In this document: positions 25,380 to 32,199 of the stretch, one piece after another
How positions within the stretch are numbered: position 1 is the stretch's first letter
How the letters are laid out: the number at the start of each line of letters is the position of its first letter
DNA from: Sphingobacterium nematocida
Lineage (GTDB): Bacteria; Bacteroidota; Bacteroidia; Sphingobacteriales; Sphingobacteriaceae
Reading direction: 5' to 3'
NCBI RefSeq assembly: GCF_900168125.1
Contig: NZ_FUZF01000011.1
Location: 1 to 64,000, forward strand
DNA length: 64,000 nt
Position numbers and translations under genes: made by a program
Notes under the pieces: model-generated
The model's database searches: none
Told to the model about the DNA's origin: nothing
The model's input: only the letters and a program-made list of their open reading frames with translations

Positions 25380-25500
25380 ATATAATTACAAGCAGTTCTA
25401 CACGACTTTTCCTGAGGAAAACATTTTCTACACACTGTGTAGAAAATTGACATGGGGCCATAACAGGTCTATTATGAGGGTATTGGATGAAAAAGCTAGA
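25380..25500 (+). pseudogene. DUF1016/YhcG-like remnant
   Basis: The plus strand reads YNYKQFYTTFPEENIFYTLC, then RKLTWGHNRSIMRVLDEKAR. The WGHxRSIMRVxDEKAR pattern fits the N-terminal domain of DUF1016 (PDDEXK nuclease-like YhcG family), where LSWSHYxLIMRV is usual. Only about 40 residues survive. A 23-bp perfect palindrome (25424-25446: TTTTCTACACA, C, TGTGTAGAAAA) lies inside it. Confidence 0.55.
25424..25446. repeat. 23-bp perfect palindrome in the DUF1016-like remnant
   Basis: TTTTCTACACA, a central C, and the exact reverse complement TGTGTAGAAAA. Confidence 0.85.
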
Positions 25501-25504
25501 CGCT

Positions 25505-25650
25505 AACGCTACACTTATTTCTTTCCCTAATCCTTTACCCTCATCAAATGGCTTTGTTGTTTGACAAGGAGAATTGGAAGAAAATTCAACTGTCGCAAAT
25601 TTTGCGACAGTTCAAAAAGAGTTAAAGTCTACCACTTTGACATTAAACTT
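25505..25650 (+). pseudogene. Join of AlbA_2-repeat piece and RhuM remnant
   Basis: Bases 25505-25545 (AACGCTACACTTATTTCTTTCC...) match the Leu/Glu heptad-repeat DNA of 17740-18070. At TCATCAAATGGC they pass into a plus-strand RhuM piece: MALLFD, then ENSTVANFATVQKE, the linker between winged helix and the YYNLD motif. Frames change several times. The following 25651-25693 is plain intergenic sequence. Confidence 0.55.
25588..25612. repeat. 25-bp perfect palindrome inside the RhuM remnant
   Basis: AACTGTCGCAAA, a central T, TTTGCGACAGTT. It is the exact reverse complement of 38911-38935. Confidence 0.9.
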
Positions 25651-25693
25651 ATTCATTAATAAGCTGTCACATAGAAAAATAAATATTATTCCG

Positions 25694-25701
25694 TATCTTT
25701 G
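25694..25701 (+). promoter_or_regulatory. -7 promoter box for the 49-aa/DUF6169 pair
   Basis: TATCTTTG is a perfect TAnnTTTG box ending 8 bp before the ATG at 25710, so the transcript would have almost no leader. No good -33 TTG is at the usual spacing. Confidence 0.5.
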
Positions 25702-25709
25702 TATAGTAT

Positions 25710-25859
25710 ATGAAAGATTTAAATATTAAAAAAGCACAAGTTCTGAAATCAGCATCTCAAATGATTGCTGACAAAGAAGCTGTACGTTCATATATCAAAG
25801 GAAAAACATCTCTTAAGGAACTTGATAAAAAAGGGATAAAGTTTGCAAAGCCATTATAA
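25710..25859 (+). CDS. 49-aa basic protein, putative antitoxin or partner of DUF6169
   Basis: ATG 25710 to TAA 25859 encodes MKDLNIKKAQVLKSASQMIA, a helical middle and an end ELDKKGIKFAKPL. It has a strong promoter directly upstream and overlaps the next gene by 17 bp, in the manner of toxin-antitoxin pairs. The layout (KxVRSYIKGKTSLKELxKKGIKF) is compact and lysine-rich, suggesting nucleic-acid contact or wrapping of the partner. I infer the antitoxin role from size, order and overlap only. Confidence 0.6.
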   Translation: MKDLNIKKAQVLKSASQMIADKEAVRSYIKGKTSLKELDKKGIKFAKPL

Positions 25860-26343
25860 CTACGTCTTCGACGGCATAACCAGTACTTATAATTTCGTAA
25901 CAAAGAACTCTATTTTATATAGGGTGGCATTTATAGTGGATGAAACTTTCTCTACTCTTTCTGGAGAAGAGATCCCAAATGTATATCAACTCATAGTTGA
26001 AAAAGCAAATGATGAACTAGAGTCTTATGATGCAAAAGTCTCTAAAACTATTGAAGACATTATTGAAAAGTTCTTTGCCCATATAGAAAATTCGTTAATT
26101 TATATCTGCTCGGATGATAATCAAAAGTCGAAGCAACGACACGATGTTTTTGATCGATGGTATAGTAAATCCGTTTATAAAGAAAACATTCTAAAATTTG
26201 ATAACATTATTCGCTTTGATATTGGCATGCCCCATCCGCAAATTCTATATACATCAATGATGTTTCATAGAGACAATATCAATAGCAAAAAACTTATTGC
26301 CATCTATCAACAGATTGAAAAAGCACTGACCGAAGATAAATAG
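25843..26343 (+). CDS. DUF6169-family protein
   Basis: The 166 residues start MQSHYNYVFDGITSTYNFVT, then NSILYRVAFIVDETFS, which is the DUF6169 N-terminal pattern of aromatic beta strands. The middle is acidic and helical (VSKTIEDIIEKFFAHIENSL). A conserved stretch KQRHDVFDRWYSKS follows (about 100-113), and it ends with helices. No catalytic motif is certain; the His-Asp-Arg-Trp-Tyr cluster is the best candidate site. Tight overlap with the 49-residue gene suggests a two-gene unit. Function unknown. Confidence 0.7.
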   Translation: MQSHYNYVFDGITSTYNFVTKNSILYRVAFIVDETFSTLSGEEIPNVYQLIVEKANDELESYDAKVSKTIEDIIEKFFAHIENSLIYICSDDNQKSKQRHDVFDRWYSKSVYKENILKFDNIIRFDIGMPHPQILYTSMMFHRDNINSKKLIAIYQQIEKALTEDK

Positions 26344-26360
26344 AGTTAATATGAGGTATC

Positions 26361-26538
26361 CTACTCTTTTCTTATCAAATCGTATAGTTTATCAAAACTA
26401 CCTGTACCAACTTTCCGATACACCATATTGCCTTCGGGATCTAGAAGTACCATCGTGGGCAACGCTTCGATATTGAACAAATCCGAATATCCCCGTCTGT
26501 AAACGGGGATATTCGGATACTTTTTTTGATGTCAATTG
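26361..26538 (-). pseudogene. Thioredoxin-fold (TlpA-like) C-terminal remnant
   Basis: The minus strand reads KKYPNIPVYRRGYSDLFN, then IEALPTMVLLDPEGNMVYRK, and ends SFDKLYDLIRKE before TAG. The ALPTMVLLDPEG part is the cis-Pro strand and hairpin of a TlpA-type thioredoxin. A TGA lies in frame at about 26540, and the CxxC half is absent. A 16-bp-arm perfect palindrome sits inside the coding part. Confidence 0.65.
26481..26527 (+). terminator. Strong rho-independent terminator / palindrome within the thioredoxin remnant
   Basis: ATCCGAATATCCCCGT (26481-26496) pairs perfectly with 26503-26518 over the loop CTGTAA, then AC and seven T. It would end plus-strand transcripts from the DUF6169 gene, and it also encodes part of the antisense thioredoxin remnant. 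Confidence 0.8.
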
Positions 26539-26574
26539 ACATAAGTGCTTCATAAGCGGATGGCTCAACGCTAA

Positions 26575-27198
26575 TCAAAATAAATCTTGCTTAATTATTT
26601 TAGTCGCATTGCCACGTTCCAGTTCATGGTGATTCTGCCATTGGCCATAACGTTGTTCCATCAATTGCTCTGTTTGCCAGACGACTATTTTTTCCTGTAA
26701 CCGTATGAGACAACGTTTTTTGTTTTCAAGCTGTGAGCGTGTATCCGTAACGAATACCTGAACCCCCGAGGGTAGATGCGTACCGCGCACCGCTGTTTCG
26801 ACTTTATTCACGTTCTGTCCGCCTGGCCCTGAGGAGCGACAAGTTTCTAACTTGACATCCTTGGGATCCCATTTCATCAATTGCTGCACATCGAAAGCGG
26901 CAACGCCCACGAACCAATTTTTACGTTTGTGATATCTGCGATAGGGACTCTGTGCTATCCATTGTACTGTACCCACCCATTCTTTCAAAAAGGGGCCTAA
27001 ATTATATCCCGTGAGCATCATTGTGGAGGATAGCAGTGTCCCCTTAAGTTCGGCAGCTTTGTTGTCGAGCACCTCAATGTGAAATCTCTGATTGCGCGCT
27101 TGCTTTAGTATTAAACTTTGTACGCAGGCCACGACCCGACAGCATTCTGCCGGGCCCTGTCCTGAGGTAATCTGAATTATCATCTTCTCCATCATCAT
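26575..27198 (-). CDS. prfH: Peptide chain release factor homologue PrfH
   Basis: The 207 residues contain the class I release-factor domain 3 with the peptidyl-tRNA hydrolysis motif: ETCRSSGPGGQNVNKVETAV (118-137), GGQ at 126-128. The long stop-codon-recognition part of RF1/RF2 is missing, as in PrfH. PrfH with RtcB is known to act in rescue and repair of ribosomes whose 16S rRNA decoding centre has been cut. It overlaps rtcB by 4 bp (ATGA), so the operon order is rtcB then prfH. Start: three Met in a row leave 1-5 residues of uncertainty. Confidence 0.93.
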   Translation of the reverse strand: MMMEKMIIQITSGQGPAECCRVVACVQSLILKQARNQRFHIEVLDNKAAELKGTLLSSTMMLTGYNLGPFLKEWVGTVQWIAQSPYRRYHKRKNWFVGVAAFDVQQLMKWDPKDVKLETCRSSGPGGQNVNKVETAVRGTHLPSGVQVFVTDTRSQLENKKRCLIRLQEKIVVWQTEQLMEQRYGQWQNHHELERGNATKIIKQDLF

Positions 27199-28595
27199 TC
27201 TTTATTCATTCTTACAATACGTGGATAAAATTTGCCTTGGATATCAACTAGGTCGCGCTGTGCGACCATAACTGCTTCTATATCCTTATAGGCTAATGGG
27301 CTCTCCTCTACGTTACCTCCTATTAAGGTAACGCCAGCACTACTAAGCAGTTTTTTCATAGCGGAAGAAGTTATACTATCCTTCGCCTTTTGTCTGCTCA
27401 TGGCACGACCTGCGCCGTGCGATGCGGAATTTAGTGCATCAAGGCTGCCTCTACCGGATACGAGATAGGCTGCTGTCGTCATACTACCGGGGATTATCCC
27501 CAACTCACCGGCATGGGCCGGTGTTGCTCCTTTGCGGTGCACAATTGCCTCTTTACCATCGGCCATCACTTCTTTCCAAGCAAAGTTATGGTGGTTTTCG
27601 ACGACTTGGAGCGCTCTCAGTCCTAACGCCTTGAGTAGGTTTGCATGGATGCGTTCATGGCAAGCTTTGGCATAATCGCCAGCTAGCGTCATGGCAATCC
27701 AATATTCCTGTCCGGCCTCGCTACCCATATCTAACCAGGCCAACTGCTGGGCATGTCGAGGTAATTTGCAGCTATCCATAGCTCGTTTAGTGTAATGTTG
27801 AGCTATGGCTGCGCCTAAACCACGGCTACCGGAATGTGTTAATAGTGCCAAGTATTTTTTGGCAGGTAGCCCCAAAGTATTGCCTGCATACAGTTCCAAT
27901 TCGCCAAACTCAACGAAGTGATTGCCTTTACCTGACGTACCTAGCTGACGTACTGCTTTACCTCTTAAGGGTTTCAGAAAGGGTATTTCTTCGAATACCC
28001 GGCTATCCAGAATCTGATGTTCCTGACGGATATCCAAGCTACCTTCCATCCCGAAGTGCGTATAGTTCTTCAACGCCTGCTTAATTTGATACGCGTATCG
28101 CTTTATGAAACTATCGCTTTCATCGATAATGGAGAGCGCCATTCGACAACCGATGTCCATACCGACGGCATATGGAATGACTGCATTGTCGGTAGCCAAT
28201 ACCCCGCCGATAGGTAGGCCAAAGCCCCTATGTGCATCTGGCATGAGTACACCTTGTATACTCACGGGTAGCTGGCTGGCAATTTCCATTTGCTTTTTGG
28301 CTGATTGTTCGATTCCCTTACCGCCGTAGGCTTTAAAAAAAATGGCTTCGTCTCGTAGCTCATAACTCTTAAAGGACACGTGCTTTTCTCTACCAATTAT
28401 CTTCTCGGCTATCTTTGATGTGCTTTCATCAGCCAAAAATGCCTCTGGGTTGTTCTGGATGTCTTGCAGCAAATCCAGTAGCTGTTGTTTACTATGATGT
28501 TTAAAATTCTTTGAGGCTATATTGATAACTAAACTACGTAGCTGGTCGTTGTGATAGCCTATCTTGCTTAAATCTTTACTTCTTAAATTGCCCAT
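27195..28595 (-). CDS. rtcB: RNA-splicing ligase RtcB (PrfH-associated type)
   Basis: RtcB joins 2',3'-cyclic phosphate to 5'-OH RNA ends using Mn2+ and GTP through a guanylated His. Visible motifs are VSIQGVLMPDAHRGFGLPIG, YAVGMDIGCRMALSI with the metal Cys, GTSGKGNHFVEF, LTHSGSRGLG, ENHHNFAW, HRKGATPAHAGELGIIPGSM and the guanylation-site region SHGAGRAMSRQKAK. I take the Met at 28595 (MGNLRSKDLSKIGYHNDQ), the usual N-terminus. A longer frame to 28664 adds 23 unlike residues. With prfH this forms the RNA-repair operon. Confidence 0.93.
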   Translation of the reverse strand: MGNLRSKDLSKIGYHNDQLRSLVINIASKNFKHHSKQQLLDLLQDIQNNPEAFLADESTSKIAEKIIGREKHVSFKSYELRDEAIFFKAYGGKGIEQSAKKQMEIASQLPVSIQGVLMPDAHRGFGLPIGGVLATDNAVIPYAVGMDIGCRMALSIIDESDSFIKRYAYQIKQALKNYTHFGMEGSLDIRQEHQILDSRVFEEIPFLKPLRGKAVRQLGTSGKGNHFVEFGELELYAGNTLGLPAKKYLALLTHSGSRGLGAAIAQHYTKRAMDSCKLPRHAQQLAWLDMGSEAGQEYWIAMTLAGDYAKACHERIHANLLKALGLRALQVVENHHNFAWKEVMADGKEAIVHRKGATPAHAGELGIIPGSMTTAAYLVSGRGSLDALNSASHGAGRAMSRQKAKDSITSSAMKKLLSSAGVTLIGGNVEESPLAYKDIEAVMVAQRDLVDIQGKFYPRIVRMNKE

Positions 28596-28664
28596 TTGGG
28601 TTTTTGTATTTAATCCCAGCCTCGCCGCAATAATGCTTTGGGGTAGGAACCGTGACACCTCCAT

Positions 28665-29037
28665 ATTGCGGGGGTCACAGTGTTTTTTTTAAAAAATTTG
28701 TTGGATGATTGTTAGTCTCTGTTCGTCCTATTGCAAGGATATACCCTTTCTAAAGGTGCTCAGAGAAAATCTAAAAGATATTGGGACAGGCAAATACGCT
28801 ATAAGTATTACTTATAAATATACTGAATTATAAAAAACAGGGAATTTGACTGCCCAATTAGGCAATGAGCGAAAGGGACGATATGTAGATCTGCTCTGTC
28901 ATGATTTCTTGATATTTAAAGATGAATAACTCAAGAATATGTGCAAATATATAAAAATCGTTTAACTTTTCATTTTTTCACACGATCTCGTTAAAAAGGG
29001 TCTCGATATTCATTCTAACATTTGTAGATAATACAAT
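28665..29037. other. Intergenic stretch with no gene recognised
   Basis: AT-rich DNA upstream of rtcB. I see no coding frame longer than about 40 codons and no strong hairpin. It must hold the rtcB promoter, but no perfect TAnnTTTG box was picked out by eye. Confidence 0.5.
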
Positions 29038-29120
29038 CTCGAATATACTGAAGCTACAGTGTTAATCCGGTTTAAATCATGTAAATCAGCTAATCTTAAA
29101 GGTATAAGCAAGGCGGTATT
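29038..29120. repeat. RhuM-upstream diverged repeat, copy 2
   Basis: CTCGAATATAC...GTGTTAATCCGGTTTAAATCATG...AGGTATAAGCAAGGCGGTA parallels 22127-22200. No RhuM coding sequence follows here, so it looks like a leader left behind after loss of the gene. Confidence 0.5.
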
Positions 29121-29149
29121 ATAATCTATTCAGGGAGTAAACACTATCA

Positions 29150-29215
29150 ATAATTAAAAAATAAGATGACAAGATTTCTATTGCCAACTATGTTGGCAAT
29201 AGAAACCTTGTCATC
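29150..29215 (-). terminator. Long-stem terminator of SusCD locus 2
   Basis: Two 24-bp arms (29165-29188 and 29192-29215; GATGACAAG...GCCAAC) pair with a single mismatch over the loop TAT. On the minus strand it is followed by TTATTTTTTAATTATT. It lies 34 bp after the stop of the thioredoxin gene. Confidence 0.8.
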
Positions 29216-29248
29216 AACGACTAACTCTCAAAGGATAATAAAATGGTA

Positions 29249-30700
29249 TTAAAGCAACAAGTCCAGTTGGGTTCTAATACGGCTATCTGAAGGCCGAGCG
29301 GCATTGGGATCGACTATCCGTCCTTGATCATCTAGCAATACAAAACGAGGTATCTGTAAGATATTAAATGCTTTTGATATCTGCTTGTTATTGGCTGCAT
29401 CTAGCCATACCTGTATGCCGCCTAGTTTTTCCTTTTCTATAAACTCCACCCATTTCTGTCTATCATTTTCCCTATCCATAGAAATGCTTACAAATACTAT
29501 ATTTTTGTCTGCATAATCATGCTCCAGCTTCTTAAGATGGGGAATCTCTTGTATACATGGCCCGCACCAAGTGGCCCAAAAATCAATATAGATGTATTTG
29601 CCCTTCCAGTTTTCAAATGTGAAGTTCTTACCTGTCGTATCTTGCAATACTACTAGAGGCGCTTTATTGCCTTCGAGCATCCCCTCCATGGCATGGTATT
29701 TTTCTTTTACTTTTTTTGCGATATCTGGATAAGGTGAAGAGCTGCCAAATTTGTCATACAGTTTTCGTTTGAAATTTGTCCGTAAAGCAAAGGCATAGTA
29801 TTCGTACAGGGGTCGATCGCTAATCTGTGCTGCTACAAAATCGAAGTAGTCTGCCTGGGAACCGGATATTCGGTAGGACTCTTTAAGATAGAAATCCAAA
29901 AAGTAGAAATAGGCTATTCCTTTCTCTGTTTTACTATTATCGGTCTTCACATCCGCCAGAAAATCATAATACCCTTGTTCTGCTGTGTAATTATCCGATC
30001 TATATGTAGCGCGCATAGTGGGGTATTGTAGTCTAGCCATAATAGCATCGGTATATATAGTCCATTCGCTGATATGTATCAGGTGCTTAGACAATTTATG
30101 CTTTTTTCTAAATTGAGATAGAAACTCCGCACGTTCCACCCGCCGTTTTTCCACATAGGCTTGGTATTGTTCCGGGCTGTAGTGTACATAACCAAAATAA
30201 TTCTTCAGGTGCTTGTCTCGGTATTGGTTAAACAACCAATCTTCTTCATTCAGGTAGCGGCTGTCTGCATTGTGCTGGCCTGTAATCTGTAAAGTGGTGG
30301 GGATATCTCCTATAGTAACTTCGATATGCTGCTTATCTTTGGGGTTAAGATAGAGGTAGATGAGCTCCGGCCGATTGGTGCTGCTGCTGATGGTGGTGTC
30401 TATGCTGTCCCCTTTAGGTAGTGTAAACTTTTCCTCGGTACGGGTTGAACCCAGAATAAGGAATACCCGGGCAGGTCCTGATAGCGCTACTTCGAAACGA
30501 AATACACCATCTGCGCCTACTTCAATCTCTTGTTTTTCCTGGTTACTCAATAGTCCGTATTCTTGATAACTAAAGGACACGACGCCTCCTTTAAAGCCTT
30601 TAATCTTGCCGGTAACCAGGGCTTTGCCTGTAACTGCATGAACTGCACAAACAAGAATAAAGAAACAGCTAAAAAGTAGTGTGATTTTCTTATTTAACAT
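29249..30700 (-). CDS. TlpA-like thioredoxin with DUF4369 N-terminal domain (locus 2)
   Basis: The 483 residues have a signal peptide (about 1-26), a DUF4369 domain (about 27-115: VTGKIKGFKGGVVSFSYQEY), a long helical middle rich in Tyr and Lys, and a TlpA thioredoxin fold from about 345. The redox motif is WATWCGPC (Cys379, Cys382). Its place after SusD mirrors locus 1. It probably works at the envelope on the substrate or on disulfides linked to this uptake system. Confidence 0.9.
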   Translation of the reverse strand: MLNKKITLLFSCFFILVCAVHAVTGKALVTGKIKGFKGGVVSFSYQEYGLLSNQEKQEIEVGADGVFRFEVALSGPARVFLILGSTRTEEKFTLPKGDSIDTTISSSTNRPELIYLYLNPKDKQHIEVTIGDIPTTLQITGQHNADSRYLNEEDWLFNQYRDKHLKNYFGYVHYSPEQYQAYVEKRRVERAEFLSQFRKKHKLSKHLIHISEWTIYTDAIMARLQYPTMRATYRSDNYTAEQGYYDFLADVKTDNSKTEKGIAYFYFLDFYLKESYRISGSQADYFDFVAAQISDRPLYEYYAFALRTNFKRKLYDKFGSSSPYPDIAKKVKEKYHAMEGMLEGNKAPLVVLQDTTGKNFTFENWKGKYIYIDFWATWCGPCIQEIPHLKKLEHDYADKNIVFVSISMDRENDRQKWVEFIEKEKLGGIQVWLDAANNKQISKAFNILQIPRFVLLDDQGRIVDPNAARPSDSRIRTQLDLLL

Positions 30701-30766
30701 GGTCTTGAATCAAATGAATAAAAAACCTTCTGTATCCGCTTTTTTAACAGATACAGAAGATAAATT

Positions 30767-32188
30767 CTATAGATTGGGGTTGAATGCTGCTGCATCTGAT
30801 GGTATCGGTAAATAGATGGCGCTGGATCTCCAGGTTGGTTTGAGTGCAGGAAGGATATCGTCTGCCCTAGTCTTGTCTGCCCCTCCGCTTACGCTTGGCC
30901 AGCGGCGCAAATCGTACCAGCGGTGGCCCCATTCGGCAAATAGCTCTACACGCCGCTCTTGCTCTATAGCTTCGCGAACGGCAGCATCGGCATTGCCAAG
31001 GGAAAGTGCTGTCAGTCCTGAACGCTCGCGTATATCATTGATATCATCCTGGGCTAGATTGTATTTCTTTTGGTTGTAACGTGCCTCGGCACGTATCAAA
31101 TACTGCTCGCCTAGACGTAATACCATCGTATACTCGGCGGTAGGTGTGATGCCGAAACGTGCCTTGTATTTGTAAGGATACTTGTGTGTCACACCTGCTG
31201 TAGTGGTAATCTTGCCTACCCATTTTTCGTGGCGCTGATCGCCTACCTCAAATGCATTGTATAGGTGATTGGGAATAAGGCGAAACAATGGTGTACCCGT
31301 AACTATATTTGCTGGAATGATCAAAAATCCTTCCCAGGTATTGCGCCCGCCGGAAACATTGACGGCTTGTATCTGCCAGATGGCTTCATCACTGTTTTTC
31401 AAAAATACTTTGTTCATATCGGCAGTTGGCATGAGCTTGTACAATGGATTGTTGATGACTTCGCTAGCTTCCATCTCGGCCAAATCCCATTTTTTGGTAT
31501 ACAGGTAAGCACGAGCCAGAAGCGCCGTTGCCGCACCTTTATTGGGACGGACGCGCTGCCCGTTTGCATTTACCGCAACACCATTTGGATAACCATCCAG
31601 AAGCTTGCTCTTTGCATCTTTTAGGTCTTCAATAATCGAGGTGTACACCTCTGCCTCGGGTGAACGGTTTTTGAAATTGTTTTCATCTACATTAGAATTC
31701 AAGACTAATGGTACTCCGCCAAAATTATTGACCAGGTAGAAATAACAGAATGCGCGTAAAAACTTGGCTTCGCCAATCAACTGGCTTTTTACCTCGGGAG
31801 ATAATGATGTTGCCTTTTCCAACCCTTCGATACACATATTGGCTTGTGCGATGTATTTATAGGGCTGTGTCCATAGTGTAGCCAAAAACTGGTTGGAAGG
31901 AAGTACCGCATTGGTTTTAAACTCGTCGTAGGCTGCAGATTGAGCGGCATAAGCAAACTCATCGGCCTCCATGGCTGGAAGTACCATGGATAGGACATTG
32001 GCAAACTGGTAGTTCAGTTGATTCATTCGGGAATATACGCCAGTGACAGATGCTGTCGCTGCTTTGTCGTCTGAAAACGCTAAACCTGCTGCTACCTCGT
32101 CTTTGGGCACCCCTACGTCTAGGTAACTTTCGCATGAATGGAGCCCTAAACTTAATCCTACTATCGCTATATATTTTAAAAATCTCAT
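30767..32188 (-). CDS. SusD/RagB-family outer-membrane lipoprotein (locus 2)
   Basis: The 473 residues have the lipobox LGLHSC (Cys19) and standard SusD features: LIGEAKFLRAFCYFYLVNNF with GGVPLVLN (about 137-164), and the C-terminal signature QERRVELFAEWGHRWYDLRR (about 413-432) ending with a short polar tail. This signature is closer to classic SusD than the locus 1 protein. It pairs with the SusC gene 11 bp upstream. No carbohydrate-active enzyme is nearby, so the ligand cannot be predicted. Confidence 0.95.
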   Translation of the reverse strand: MRFLKYIAIVGLSLGLHSCESYLDVGVPKDEVAAGLAFSDDKAATASVTGVYSRMNQLNYQFANVLSMVLPAMEADEFAYAAQSAAYDEFKTNAVLPSNQFLATLWTQPYKYIAQANMCIEGLEKATSLSPEVKSQLIGEAKFLRAFCYFYLVNNFGGVPLVLNSNVDENNFKNRSPEAEVYTSIIEDLKDAKSKLLDGYPNGVAVNANGQRVRPNKGAATALLARAYLYTKKWDLAEMEASEVINNPLYKLMPTADMNKVFLKNSDEAIWQIQAVNVSGGRNTWEGFLIIPANIVTGTPLFRLIPNHLYNAFEVGDQRHEKWVGKITTTAGVTHKYPYKYKARFGITPTAEYTMVLRLGEQYLIRAEARYNQKKYNLAQDDINDIRERSGLTALSLGNADAAVREAIEQERRVELFAEWGHRWYDLRRWPSVSGGADKTRADDILPALKPTWRSSAIYLPIPSDAAAFNPNL

Positions 32189-32199
32189 AACTATTCTCT

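Noticed and set aside
28596..28664. 23-residue extension of RtcB
   Set aside because: MGNLRSKDLSKIGY at 28595 is the usual RtcB start; the extension has no family similarity.
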